Shown here: positions 1 through 8,494 of the stretch, one piece after another
Position numbering within the stretch: the stretch's first letter is position 1
How the letters are laid out: every line of letters begins with the position of its first letter
Origin: WQUF01 sp031549885
GTDB lineage: Bacteria; Bacillota; Clostridia; Clostridiales; Clostridiaceae
NCBI GenBank assembly: GCA_031549885.1
Contig: JAVBPD010000107.1
Span: 1-34,547, forward strand
DNA: 34,547 nt
Reading direction: 5' to 3'
The notes under the pieces: model-generated
The model's database searches: none
What the model was told of the DNA's origin: nothing
What the model saw: only the letters and a program-made list of their open reading frames with translations
Program-made: the position numbers and the translations under genes

Positions 1-39
1 TTAAAATAAACCAAAAATATGAATGATCGTTTTAAGTTT

Positions 40-78
40 AAACCTTTTGAAAAAAATTAATTAAGAAAGGTTTTTTTG
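40..78 (+). terminator. Possible rho-independent terminator of an upstream gene
   Basis: AAACCTTT (40-47) can pair with AAAGGTTT (66-73), followed directly by a run of T. The 18-base loop is long and the stem A/T-rich, so this is a moderate call. Confidence 0.4.
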
Positions 79-272
79 TCATACAAGTAATCCTAAATTA
101 ATTTTAAATTAATTAAAAATAATTAAAAATCATTTTTTTAAAACAAATTCTTGTCTAAAAATTTATATTTTAAAAAAGTAACATCTTAACTGTAATTTTT
201 TAAAGTATGGAGTTAACACATATGAGGGAAAAAAAGATTATCCTTTTTATATTAAAATATAACTAAAATTCA

Positions 273-301
273 TTGACAAAATAGCATAATTGCTATAGAA
301 T
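273..301 (+). promoter_or_regulatory. Sigma-A promoter of the alcohol dehydrogenase gene
   Basis: Consensus -35 TTGACA (273-278), 17-base spacer, -10 TAGAAT (296-301). The spacer contains the perfect inverted repeat TAGCA-TAAT-TGCTA (282-295), placed where a repressor could block RNA polymerase. The start codon lies about 110 bases downstream. The promoter reading is strong; the operator reading is inference. Confidence 0.65.
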
Positions 302-413
302 ACCACTTAAAATAGTTATTTTTATTTGTTGCTTGTTTCTAGCTTTCGTATTTCAATTTAACTTTCTTAATTTTACTTAAAACCCAAAATTTAACAAAAA
401 AGGAGTAATGAAA

Positions 414-1562
414 ATGAGTTACAATTTCTATATGCCAAATTTAAGCATTATGGGTGAAGGTGCTCTTCTTTCTTGTGGTAATGAAATTAAAAACTTAGGA
501 TTTAAAAAGGCTCTGATAGTTACTGACAAAGTTCTTGTTGAAATTGGCATCGTTAAAAGTGTTACTGACATACTTGACAGCGTAGATGTAAGTTGGGTTA
601 TCTTTGATGAAACAAAACCTAATCCTACTGAAAAAAATGTAGAAGATGGTGAAAAAGTACTAAAAGAAGAAGAATGTGATTTTGTAATATCTGTAGGAGG
701 CGGCTCACCCCATGACTGTGCAAAAGGCATAGCACTTGTTGCTGCAAATGGCGGTAAGATTAAGGATTATGAAGGTGTTAATAAATCTAAAAAACCTCAA
801 ATTCCACTTATTGCCATAAATACAACTGCTGGAACAGCTTCTGAAATGACAATATTCTGCATAATTACAGATGAGGAAAGACGAGTTAAAATGGCTATTG
901 TTGATAAGAATGTAAATGCTACAGTGGCTGTAAACGATCCAGCTCTCATGGTAAATATGCCAAAATCCTTAACAGCGGCTACTGGTATGGATGCTTTAAC
1001 TCATGCTATTGAAGCATATGTATCAATTGCAGCTACTCCTGTTACAGATGCTTGTGCAATACAAGCTATAAAATTAATTAATGGCTACCTTAAAAAAGCT
1101 GTTGATAACGGACAGGATATGGATGCAAGAGATAAAATGGCTTATGCAGAATTTTTAGCTGGTATGGCATTTAACAACGCAAGCCTCGGTTATGTACATG
1201 CAATGGCCCATCAATTAGGAGGTTTTTACGACTTACCTCATGGCGTTTGCAATGCTATACTGCTTCCACATGTTCAAACATTTAACAAAAAAGTTGCTGC
1301 TAAAAGGCTAAAAGAATTAGCATGCCTCTTTGATGTTGATACTTGTGAAATGAGCGATGAAGAAGGCGCAGATGCTTGTATAGAAAAGATTAAAGAGCTT
1401 TCAAAAGCTGTTGGAATCCCTTCAGGTTTATATGAGCTTTCTGTAAAAATTGAAGACTTATCAATTTTAGCAGATAATGCACTTAAAGATGCTTGTGGAT
1501 TTACAAATCCAATACAAGCTACCAAAGAGGAAATAATCGAAATCTTTACTAACGCTATGTAA
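414..1562 (+). CDS. Iron-containing alcohol dehydrogenase, DhaT-like
   Basis: Group III (Fe-dependent) NAD(P)H alcohol dehydrogenase, 382 residues, about the usual length. It probably interconverts aldehydes and primary alcohols during fermentation in the cytosol. The dinucleotide-binding GGGSPHD is at residues 95-101 and TTAGTASE follows. Metal ligands by family pattern are D193, H197 (DALTHAIEAY), H262 and H276 (LPHG). The wording around these motifs (GYVHAMAHQLGG, LPHGVCNAILLPHV) closely resembles 1,3-propanediol dehydrogenase DhaT, but no glycerol dehydratase genes are in view, so butanol, ethanol or another alcohol is equally possible. I chose ATG 414 because AGGAG at 401-405 is 8 bases away; the in-frame ATG at 408 is only 2 bases from it. 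The gene stands alone between its own promoter and terminator. Confidence 0.93.
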   Translation: MSYNFYMPNLSIMGEGALLSCGNEIKNLGFKKALIVTDKVLVEIGIVKSVTDILDSVDVSWVIFDETKPNPTEKNVEDGEKVLKEEECDFVISVGGGSPHDCAKGIALVAANGGKIKDYEGVNKSKKPQIPLIAINTTAGTASEMTIFCIITDEERRVKMAIVDKNVNATVAVNDPALMVNMPKSLTAATGMDALTHAIEAYVSIAATPVTDACAIQAIKLINGYLKKAVDNGQDMDARDKMAYAEFLAGMAFNNASLGYVHAMAHQLGGFYDLPHGVCNAILLPHVQTFNKKVAAKRLKELACLFDVDTCEMSDEEGADACIEKIKELSKAVGIPSGLYELSVKIEDLSILADNALKDACGFTNPIQATKEEIIEIFTNAM

Positions 1563-1583
1563 TTACATAAAATATAATAATTC

Positions 1584-1616
1584 AAATGGTCATGAGGTTT
1601 AATCATGACCATTTTT
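1584..1616 (+). terminator. Rho-independent terminator after the alcohol dehydrogenase
   Basis: AAATGGTCATGA (1584-1595) pairs with TCATGACCATTT (1603-1614) around a 7-base loop, with T residues following. Confidence 0.85.
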
Positions 1617-1676
1617 AATTTAATCTTTATATGCGGATATTAAATACCAGTTATGAGTAAAATATGTAAAATACAT

Positions 1677-1697
1677 AGTATAACTTAAGATTATACT
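1677..1697. repeat. Inverted repeat just before the ribosome site
   Basis: AGTATAA (1677-1683) and TTATACT (1691-1697) form a perfect 7-base inverted repeat 7 bases upstream of the GGAGG at 1704-1708 of the following gene. It could be an operator or a small mRNA hairpin. Confidence 0.35.
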
Positions 1698-1716
1698 CTT
1701 AAATGGAGGACGAAAC

Positions 1717-3219
1717 ATGAGAAAAAATATATCACTTATATTTTTTATTATTCTTTGCTTTTTAAATTTAACTGGTTTTTCAATAAAGGATAACAATAAA
1801 GAAATAACATTAATTGAGGCATATGAAAAATTAGAACAAAAAGCCAAGGAATGGAATTCTGATGCAAAATTAAATCATATGATAAGTGTTGATCATCCCT
1901 CAATAGTTAATGCTGGAGATGATGGAAAGAGAATAACTTGGAGTGGTATATTTCACTCTGTTTCCCATAAAGAATCAATTGTATTATCAATTAAAAATGG
2001 TGAAATAAGAACTTTGACAACTGCATCTGAAGAAATTCCTGAAGATCAATTAATTGAAAAAGAATCCATATTATCCATATTATTTAATAGCGATGAAGCT
2101 TTAGAGGTTGCTAAAAAGAAATATGGTCTGCAACTAGGTACACAATGGGCAAAAGGATATAATTATACTTTATATAGATATAGCCCAGACAAAAAAAATA
2201 TTCTTTGTGTTTATGGTGAAGATCTCAATGGTTATTTCACAAAAGTTAGCTTTAATTTCGATACAAAGCAATGCTTATTTGCCGAGCGAAAGGTCCCCTA
2301 TGGTGGAAGTATATGGAATTCTAAAAAACTACTTATTGAAAATGTTTGGGTTATGGGCGCAGATTTTTCTCCGAACTATATTAAGGATAATAAAATGGCC
2401 ATATATTGCATAGAAAATCCATTAACACCTAAATCTGTTTTTAAATTAAAAATTTCAACTGACTGCGGTGCAACATGGGTGGATCGTTTGTTTGATGAAG
2501 GAATTATAAAAATAAAATTTTCCGACAATTATATTTTTGATAAAACTTTATTTATAATTACACCAAATAATATTTATAAATTAGTTGAAGAAAACTTATA
2601 TTGTATAAAAAGCTTTCCTGGAATGATTATTGCAGATATCAATAAAGATGATATTTTAATTTTAAGCAATGAAATGCTTTCTTTACAAAAAGATGTTAAT
2701 AAATCAATCTTTGAAATTATAGACAATAAAAAACTTTATTTTTCAAAAGATAAAGGAGAAGATTTTAGTAGAATAAATATTCCAAGTGATATATTAAATG
2801 TAAAAATAGGTCCTGATAATAGTATTTATGCATGTGAGGCAAAAGAGCTTTTACAATATAAAAATGATAAGTGGACTAATATCAATCAACCGCTTTCCTC
2901 TTTTTATGATTATGATGTAACTTATGATAAAGTTATAGGCATAGGATACATGGAGGATAAAGTAGCAGTGTATGATATATTAGATTCAAAATGGACAATG
3001 TTAACTTCACCTACAATTATTGAAGGTATATGCTCATATAATAATAATGTTCTTTTTATTGGAACAAATGGTATTTATGCATTTAACGAAGAAAAAAATA
3101 GTCTTTATAAGTGCAATATTGATTTGCCAATTCCATTAAATGAAATTGCTTATGTTTTTAATATAAACAATGAATACTATTTCATTTCAAAATATGGATC
3201 TTCTTGGGAAATAATATAA
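1717..3219 (+). CDS. Secreted protein with PepSY-like region and propeller-like repeats
   Basis: Unknown function. An N-terminal hydrophobic segment (residues about 5-22, ISLIFFIILCFLNLTGF) looks like a Sec signal peptide with no cysteine lipobox. Residues about 125-195 (NSDEALEVAKKKYG onward) resemble a PepSY-type fold. The remainder is beta-rich and holds Asp-box-like elements (STDCGATW near residue 248, SKDKGEDF near 345), as in sialidase/BNR propellers, suggesting a cell-surface binding or sensing protein. The start ATG has GGAGG at 1704-1708. The gene is monocistronic and faces another secreted protein gene. The domain assignments are visual and tentative; no catalytic residues are recognised. 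Confidence 0.7.
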   Translation: MRKNISLIFFIILCFLNLTGFSIKDNNKEITLIEAYEKLEQKAKEWNSDAKLNHMISVDHPSIVNAGDDGKRITWSGIFHSVSHKESIVLSIKNGEIRTLTTASEEIPEDQLIEKESILSILFNSDEALEVAKKKYGLQLGTQWAKGYNYTLYRYSPDKKNILCVYGEDLNGYFTKVSFNFDTKQCLFAERKVPYGGSIWNSKKLLIENVWVMGADFSPNYIKDNKMAIYCIENPLTPKSVFKLKISTDCGATWVDRLFDEGIIKIKFSDNYIFDKTLFIITPNNIYKLVEENLYCIKSFPGMIIADINKDDILILSNEMLSLQKDVNKSIFEIIDNKKLYFSKDKGEDFSRINIPSDILNVKIGPDNSIYACEAKELLQYKNDKWTNINQPLSSFYDYDVTYDKVIGIGYMEDKVAVYDILDSKWTMLTSPTIIEGICSYNNNVLFIGTNGIYAFNEEKNSLYKCNIDLPIPLNEIAYVFNINNEYYFISKYGSSWEII

Positions 3220-3230
3220 TTTTTTATTTA

Positions 3231-3280
3231 TTTAGGTGGAAGGAAGCTATGAATAATTCATAACCTCCCTCCACCTCTAA
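3231..3280. repeat. Long imperfect palindrome between convergent genes
   Basis: The two arms, roughly 3231-3254 and 3256-3280, can form a hairpin with a few mismatches (core AGGTGGA...TCCACCT and ATGAAT...ATTCAT). It lies between two convergent genes. It lacks a proper T run on either strand, so it may be a bidirectional transcription barrier rather than a classical terminator. The string AAGGAAGCTAT recurs at 3285-3294. Confidence 0.5.
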
Positions 3281-3330
3281 ATATAAGGAAGCTATTCACA
3301 TTTTTATCCATTATTCTTATAAATAAAAAT

Positions 3331-4338
3331 TTATCTTAAAATCTTGTAATCACATCCATACATAGTTCCTTCAAATATAACCTTATCCTCATCTAAAATA
3401 AAGTAAGCATATCTATTTTTCGGGCATCTTAATAAATAAGCTATAAACTTTTTACCATCTTCCATTACTTCTTCTACAGTTGGATAACCAAAGTGATTTA
3501 TTATATCATCATAGCTTTTATCTTCTATAACCTCATATTTTTTAGCATAAAGCCTAGTGAGATTATCATTTCTAATAGCAATTGGACTGTCAAAATAAAA
3601 ATATCCTTCATGACCTTTATGTATTATAAGCATGCCTTCAGGTGTTATTTCGTGCATTTTACCTATTTCTTTAGCTATATATACAGTAGAACCGTCATCT
3701 AAAATCTTAAATTCATCAGGCCATCCTGCATGCACAAAAACATAATTATAATCAGACCCTAAACAAGCTCTATCATCATGAGCAAAATAATATTCACTAA
3801 GCTGAATATTTGATACAAGTGCATTATATAAGTTTTCAAACTTTAAATAATATACATTTCCAAACCTATTTCCCATTTCATTTACAAGGTAAGTATTGCA
3901 ATAATCCTCTTCTCCTTCATAGCGAAAATTCACTCTATGTAAACCTTTAATAGATAAAAACAATAAAAGCGCATTGTTTTCAAGGATCGTATCTCTAAAA
4001 GGATCTTGCTGTTCAATTTTTTGAAAGTCGCTATCATGATCATAATTATAAAAACTCTCATCATAAGAATATATAACATTTATAGTATTTTCAGCGCCTT
4101 GTTGTAAATTATAACTCTTATATTTTCTATAAAGATAAGATGGCAATATGCTTGTAATTATGCTTATATTATCATTATTTTGAGAAAACTCTGTTTTATT
4201 TTCAAATATATTTATAAGCATATCTATTGAAAAGCCAAGCTTAGTTAATAACTTGTTTTCATGTATTATATAATCTGAAGCAACAACTACATTAATATTC
4301 AAAATCATAAAAATCATCATAACTAGTAGTTTTTTCAT
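3331..4338 (-). CDS. Secreted protein of unknown function
   Basis: 335 residues from ATG 4338, chosen because GGAGGAAAA sits just upstream; a longer frame to 4398 has no ribosome site and would bury the signal peptide. The N-terminus MKKLLVMMIFMILNI followed by VVVAS looks like a Sec signal peptide, with no lipobox. The rest is soluble and rich in aromatic and acidic residues. The last 70 residues (DDIINHFGYPTVEEV onward) resemble the small two-layer fold of SmpA/BamE-like proteins, but only loosely. I recognise no family. It is monocistronic, convergent with the preceding gene and divergent from the MutS-like gene. Confidence 0.65.
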   Translation of the reverse strand: MKKLLVMMIFMILNINVVVASDYIIHENKLLTKLGFSIDMLINIFENKTEFSQNNDNISIITSILPSYLYRKYKSYNLQQGAENTINVIYSYDESFYNYDHDSDFQKIEQQDPFRDTILENNALLLFLSIKGLHRVNFRYEGEEDYCNTYLVNEMGNRFGNVYYLKFENLYNALVSNIQLSEYYFAHDDRACLGSDYNYVFVHAGWPDEFKILDDGSTVYIAKEIGKMHEITPEGMLIIHKGHEGYFYFDSPIAIRNDNLTRLYAKKYEVIEDKSYDDIINHFGYPTVEEVMEDGKKFIAYLLRCPKNRYAYFILDEDKVIFEGTMYGCDYKILR

Positions 4339-4349
4339 AATTTTCCTCC

Positions 4350-4407
4350 AAGTGGTATAAATTTTATCAAATTTATTATTTGAAAGTTTAATTATCATAT
4401 ACCACTT
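4350..4407. repeat. Separated 10-base inverted repeat in a divergent promoter region
   Basis: AAGTGGTATA (4350-4359) and TATACCACTT (4398-4407) are perfect reverse complements 38 bases apart. They lie between the divergent starts at 4338 and 4474. A dimeric regulator binding both arms, or a looped mRNA leader, is possible. Confidence 0.45.
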
Positions 4408-4473
4408 ATACTTTAAATATGCTAAAATAGTTTTATTTGTATGGAATATTTATCTAGGGGGTTTCTATTTCTA

Positions 4474-6252
4474 ATGGAAGATAAATTCAAAAGTGAAATT
4501 TTGGAAAATGAAACATATTTAAAAAAGTACTCCTCTATTTTTAACATTGTAGGAAATCTTAAAATTTTATTTGTAATTACTTTTATAGCTTCTATATATT
4601 TTTTATTTAGGATGGGTTTGTCATTATATACTTGTTCTATAAGTATTTTAATCCTTATGATGTTGATAATTTTGTGGGTTTATCACAGCATTATCACTGA
4701 AAAAGTGAACTATTATAAAGGAATTATTTCTATAAACAAAAAACAAATAGATAGAATTAATTACAATTGGGATAAATTTAATGATATTGGCGAAGAATTT
4801 ATAAATATTGATCATCCATATGCTTTAGACCTTGATATTGTAGGAAAAAAATCTTTATTTCAATTTATAAATTCTACAAATACATATCATGGGAGAGAGG
4901 CTTTTGCAAACGATCTTTTAAACCCAAAATATACAGAAAATGAAATTTTATCCAGGCAAGAAGCCATATCAGAATTAAGTAAAAATATTGAATTCTCAAA
5001 TAAAATTCAATATTATTTACAAAGCATAAAACCCACCAAAGATGTTTTAGACCTCGTAAATGAATTAAAAGATGACAAAATATTTATAAAGTCTAAAATT
5101 ATAAAAAATATACTTAAATTTTTGCCTATTTTAACTATTTCTTTTGGGGCTTTGGTGTTAGTTTTTGAAATAAAAAATTTATATTATATTGCCTCATTAA
5201 TTGAATTTTTCCAGTGCGCACTTTGGGTAATTGGCATTAAAAAAATCACTGCATATTTAGGAGCTATAACAAGCCTTCCATATAAGCTAAATTCCTATAG
5301 TAAAGCTATAGATGTTATAGCTTCTGAAAACCTTAATTCAAAAAAGCTTTTAGAAATAAAATCTGCGCTTTGTTCATCTGATATATCAGCATCTAAAGCA
5401 TTAAAAGATCTTGATAAAATAACAAGCAAGATAAATTCTAGAAGCAACGAAGTGCTTTATTTTGTTTTAAACATACTTTTATGGTGGGACTATAATTGTG
5501 CAATTATGCTTGAAGATTGGAAAGAAAAATACTCTAAGGTTTCTTATGATTGGTTTTTAAACTTAGGCGAACTTGAAAGCTTAATAAGCTTTGCAAACCT
5601 TCCAAATGCATGTGACAATATGACTATGCCTATTTACGTTAATGAAAAAAATATTATAAAATCAGAGGAAATAGGCCACCCTCTTATCCCTAATATCAAA
5701 CGCATTAATAATGATATAAACATAAGCAACAATATTTTGATCATATCTGGTTCAAATATGTCAGGAAAGACTACTTTTTTAAGAACCATTGGAATTAATT
5801 CGGTTTTAGCTAAAGCAGGTAGCTTTATTTGTTCTAAAAAATTTATTTTTTCAAACCTAACCATAATGACTTCTATGAGGATTTCTGATGATTTAAATGA
5901 AGGTGTTTCAACTTTTTATGCAGAGTTAAAGAGAATAAAATCCATTGTTGATGAAGCAAAGAAAGATGAAAATATTTTATTTTTAATAGATGAAATATTT
6001 AGGGGCACCAATTCTATAGATAGATTATATGGCGCAAAAACAGTAATTTCTAAATTAAATAGCTTAAATGTAATTGGCCTTATTTCAACTCATGATTTAG
6101 AGCTTTGCGAGCTTGCAAGCTCTCGAATTAAAAATTATAGCTTTTCTGAAAGCTATAAAGATAAAAAAATATTTTTTGATTATAAAATAAAGCAAGGTAA
6201 ATCTCAAACCACTAATGCTAAGCATTTAATGGAGATGGTTGGGATTATATAA
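4474..6252 (+). CDS. Membrane-anchored MutS-family ATPase
   Basis: 592 residues. The C-terminal third is a MutS-type ABC ATPase: Walker A GSNMSGKTTF (residue 426 onward), the STFYAELKRI segment, Walker B LFLIDEIFRGTNS (D506-E507) and the H-loop STHD. The N-terminus has two hydrophobic stretches (about residues 22-67) not found in MutS1 or MutS2, and a further pair lies around residues 210-260. The mismatch-recognition domain I (F-x-E) and a Smr nuclease domain are both absent. It belongs to the poorly characterised MutS homologues with membrane segments, so a role in canonical mismatch repair should not be assumed. Start: ATG 4474 after AGGGGG (4456-4461); the in-frame ATG at 4441 lacks a ribosome site. 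Transcribed alone, convergent with trpS. Confidence 0.8.
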   Translation: MEDKFKSEILENETYLKKYSSIFNIVGNLKILFVITFIASIYFLFRMGLSLYTCSISILILMMLIILWVYHSIITEKVNYYKGIISINKKQIDRINYNWDKFNDIGEEFINIDHPYALDLDIVGKKSLFQFINSTNTYHGREAFANDLLNPKYTENEILSRQEAISELSKNIEFSNKIQYYLQSIKPTKDVLDLVNELKDDKIFIKSKIIKNILKFLPILTISFGALVLVFEIKNLYYIASLIEFFQCALWVIGIKKITAYLGAITSLPYKLNSYSKAIDVIASENLNSKKLLEIKSALCSSDISASKALKDLDKITSKINSRSNEVLYFVLNILLWWDYNCAIMLEDWKEKYSKVSYDWFLNLGELESLISFANLPNACDNMTMPIYVNEKNIIKSEEIGHPLIPNIKRINNDINISNNILIISGSNMSGKTTFLRTIGINSVLAKAGSFICSKKFIFSNLTIMTSMRISDDLNEGVSTFYAELKRIKSIVDEAKKDENILFLIDEIFRGTNSIDRLYGAKTVISKLNSLNVIGLISTHDLELCELASSRIKNYSFSESYKDKKIFFDYKIKQGKSQTTNAKHLMEMVGII

Positions 6253-6253
6253 A

Positions 6254-6277
6254 AATAAGGGGGGTCACCCCCTATTT
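6254..6277. terminator. Bidirectional terminator between the MutS-like gene and trpS
   Basis: AATAAGGGGG and CCCCCTATT pair around a short loop, with TTTT on the plus side and T-rich sequence on the minus side. The hairpin includes the trpS stop codon. Confidence 0.8.
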
Positions 6278-7270
6278 TAAAACAAGTCCAATCTTTTTCT
6301 TCATTTTGTTTAAAGTTTTATTTGCCACATAGGAGGCTTTTTCAGCACCTTGTTTATATACGCTTTCAATATAAGTTTTATCGTTTAAATACATGTTTAC
6401 TTTTTCTTGTATAGGTCCAAGCTCAGCGCATATAGCCTCTCCAACATTTTCCTTAAATGCGCCATACCCTAATCCCTTATATTCTCTTTCTATTTCCTCA
6501 TATGTTTTACCTGTTAAGCTAGATAAAATTTCAATTAAATTGCTTATCCCTGGCTGTTCCTCTCTATATTTTACAATTCCAAATGTATCAGTAACAGCCC
6601 TTGAAATTTTTCTCATTATAGCATCTTTGTTATCCATTATTAATATATATCCATTTGGACTTTCATCTGACTTTGACATTTTAACTGCAGGGTTTTGAAG
6701 GTCCATTATTCTCATACCATTCTTTTGAATATAGGGTTCAGGCAGTTTAAACGTAGGAGAATAAAGGCTATTAAACCTTTGAGCTAAATCCCTTGTAATC
6801 TCTACATGTTGTTTTTGATCTTCTCCTACTGGAACTAAATCTGCATTATATAGTAAAATATCTACAGCCATTAAAACAGGATAATTTAAAATCCCTGCAC
6901 CAATTTGCCCCCCCATTTTTTGATATTTATCTTTAAATTGAGTCATTCTAGTTAATTCACCCATGTGAGTGTAGCAATTTAAAAGCCATTGTGCTTCTGC
7001 ATGTGCTGTTACATGAGATTGAATGAATAAATAAGATTTTAAAGGATCAATGCCGCAGGCCATAAACATTGCAATGACCTCTAATGTTCTTTTTCTTAAA
7101 TCAGCAGGGTTTTGCATAACAGTTATTGCATGAAGATCTACGCTTGAGTAAAAGCATTCATATTCATCTTGAAGCTTAACCCAATTCTTTAGGGCTCCAA
7201 TATAATTTCCAAGCGTTAAATCCCCTGATGGCTTTATGCCACTAAAAATAACTTTTTTGTTTTCTTCCAT
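6272..7270 (-). CDS. trpS: Tryptophanyl-tRNA synthetase
   Basis: Class I aminoacyl-tRNA synthetase charging tRNA-Trp in the cytosol; 332 residues, the normal bacterial length. The HIGH-type signature appears as PSGDLTLGNYIG (about residues 14-25) and the second ATP-binding motif as KMSKS (197-201). MNCYTHMGELTRMTQFKDK-like sequence typical of TrpRS lies between them. The start ATG is preceded by AGAGGTG. Transcribed alone behind a T-box leader, so expression should rise when uncharged tRNA-Trp accumulates. Identification is secure. Confidence 0.97.
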   Translation of the reverse strand: MEENKKVIFSGIKPSGDLTLGNYIGALKNWVKLQDEYECFYSSVDLHAITVMQNPADLRKRTLEVIAMFMACGIDPLKSYLFIQSHVTAHAEAQWLLNCYTHMGELTRMTQFKDKYQKMGGQIGAGILNYPVLMAVDILLYNADLVPVGEDQKQHVEITRDLAQRFNSLYSPTFKLPEPYIQKNGMRIMDLQNPAVKMSKSDESPNGYILIMDNKDAIMRKISRAVTDTFGIVKYREEQPGISNLIEILSSLTGKTYEEIEREYKGLGYGAFKENVGEAICAELGPIQEKVNMYLNDKTYIESVYKQGAEKASYVANKTLNKMKKKIGLVLK

Positions 7271-7289
7271 CTTTTTTCACCTCTTTAAA

Positions 7290-7510
7290 ATATAAAAACC
7301 CTATGCTATATATTTATATAACATAGGGCGATTAATCGCGGTACCACCTAAATTTTAAGTAAAATACTTATCTTTAATCCTTAAGGCGGAAAACCTTTAT
7401 TGCTAAATTATTTCACAAAAAATTCTCCAAAACCCACTTCGTTTAAATAGAATCTGCTCATTCTCACCATTTAGAGCTCTCTTTAAGCCACAAATAAACT
7501 ACTCTTTTTA
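7290..7510 (-). promoter_or_regulatory. T-box riboswitch leader of trpS
   Basis: On the minus strand the leader carries the T-box sequence AGGTGGTACCGCG (complement of 7337-7349), whose bulge pairs with the tRNA acceptor end. It is followed by a terminator hairpin CCCTATG...CATAGGG (7299-7328) with a T run. Farther upstream lie AGAGAGC and GGTGAGAATGAGCAGA-like stem I sequence. UGG (Trp) specifier candidates occur at the complement of 7434-7436 and 7427-7429; I could not decide which is in the specifier loop. Confidence 0.93.
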
Positions 7511-7526
7511 TCATTGAATTTTAATA

Positions 7527-7901
7527 TTATGCTTTCCAAAGGCCATGTAAATTACAATACTCACGAACTAAAATAATTTCCTCATCTATTTTAAATATAG
7601 CTTCAGGTTTATCAAAAGGTTTCAAGTATTTTCTATAAACTTTAGAAGGAGTGTGAACTTCAATCCACTCAATAAAATGCTCAGAAATCATTGGGTGCTC
7701 AACAGATCCAACTTTTACATATATTCCATCTTCTAATTTTGAAACAACTGGAATATGCTTTTCAACAGCAGCCTCTTTAGTGTTTTCAATTAAAAGTTTC
7801 ATTTCCTCACCGCAACACACTAATGTTCCACCTGCGCTATGCAAAATCTCTACAATGTGACCACATTTTTCACATTTAAAAACTTCTCTAAGTTGAGCCA
7901 T
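7527..7901 (-). CDS. dfx: Desulfoferrodoxin (superoxide reductase, two-centre)
   Basis: Reduces superoxide to hydrogen peroxide without making oxygen; an oxygen-defence enzyme of anaerobes, cytosolic. 124 residues from ATG 7901, which has GGAGGAATT upstream; a longer frame to 7970 has no such site. The rubredoxin-like centre I is complete (C10, C13, C29, C30). The catalytic Fe(His)4Cys centre II is complete (H49, H69, H75, C116, H119), and the active-site pair E47-K48 is present. These positions match the well-studied family numbering exactly. Monocistronic, between the trpS leader and the zinc-ribbon gene. The electron donor (rubredoxin or similar) is not in the window. Confidence 0.96.
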   Translation of the reverse strand: MAQLREVFKCEKCGHIVEILHSAGGTLVCCGEEMKLLIENTKEAAVEKHIPVVSKLEDGIYVKVGSVEHPMISEHFIEWIEVHTPSKVYRKYLKPFDKPEAIFKIDEEIILVREYCNLHGLWKA

Positions 7902-7989
7902 TTTAATTCCTCCGATTAAGTTATTAAGGTATTTAATTAAAACCTTATAATTATTATATCTCAATAACAATAGTATTACTACACATAAA

Positions 7990-8020
7990 AATAATTAAAG
8001 CGCTTTACACTTTAATTATT
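7990..8020 (-). terminator. Terminator after the zinc-ribbon gene
   Basis: AATAATTAAAG (7990-8000) pairs with CTTTAATTATT (8010-8020), followed on the minus strand by TTTAT. The hairpin overlaps the stop codon of the zinc-ribbon gene. Confidence 0.65.
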
Positions 8021-8383
8021 TTCTTTTTTCTTTCTAGCCTGTTCCATGCTCATTAAGAAATTTCTCTGAACTTCATTTTTCCCTGCATAAGGGTCATCAG
8101 CAACTATTGATATGTCATCTTTGTTATTTATAGACATTCCTTGATTTATTAACCTGATGCTGTTAAATTGATCTCTAGTTATTTCAAAACCTCTGTCGCA
8201 ATTAGAACATACTAAGTAATATTTAAATCTATAGGGTATAATAGGAATAAAAAACAAAGTAAACCAAGTGGTTATCCTTAAAAGTTCATATTCATTATTT
8301 TCGCTGCAAAATTTGCATTTTTTATCAGGTAGAGATCCAAAATTTCTTTTAGTAGTTTTACCAAAACCAAACAAAACAATCAT
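8012..8383 (-). CDS. Zinc-ribbon domain protein
   Basis: 123 residues, function unknown. Two CxxC pairs, CKFC near residue 23 and CSNC near residue 58, can form one zinc ribbon. Between them lies a hydrophobic segment (TWFTLFFIPIIPYRFKYYLV) that is a membrane-associated hairpin in many Firmicute homologues of this type. The C-terminus is charged and lysine-rich. The start has AAGGAG upstream. It lies between the lysA and superoxide reductase genes on the same strand, but with its own terminator and over 100 bases from lysA. I recognise the zinc-ribbon family but know of no biochemical role. Confidence 0.75.
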   Translation of the reverse strand: MIVLFGFGKTTKRNFGSLPDKKCKFCSENNEYELLRITTWFTLFFIPIIPYRFKYYLVCSNCDRGFEITRDQFNSIRLINQGMSINNKDDISIVADDPYAGKNEVQRNFLMSMEQARKKKENN

Positions 8384-8494
8384 CTAAAATCTCCTTAGCA
8401 TATTGATTTTATGATTCTTTATTATACTATTAAATTTAATATGAGTCAAACAAAAAAACTTGTGTTTTGGATATATTTTTAACTAAAATAATTG

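Larger units (their letters stand above)
1..413. other. AT-rich intergenic region before the alcohol dehydrogenase
   Basis: About 400 bases without a gene. It holds a possible rho-independent terminator for a gene left of the window (40-80), a good sigma-A promoter (273-301), a leader of roughly 100 bases and the ribosome site AGGAG at 401-405. Nothing else recognisable was seen in the very A/T-rich stretch 80-270. Confidence 0.6.
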
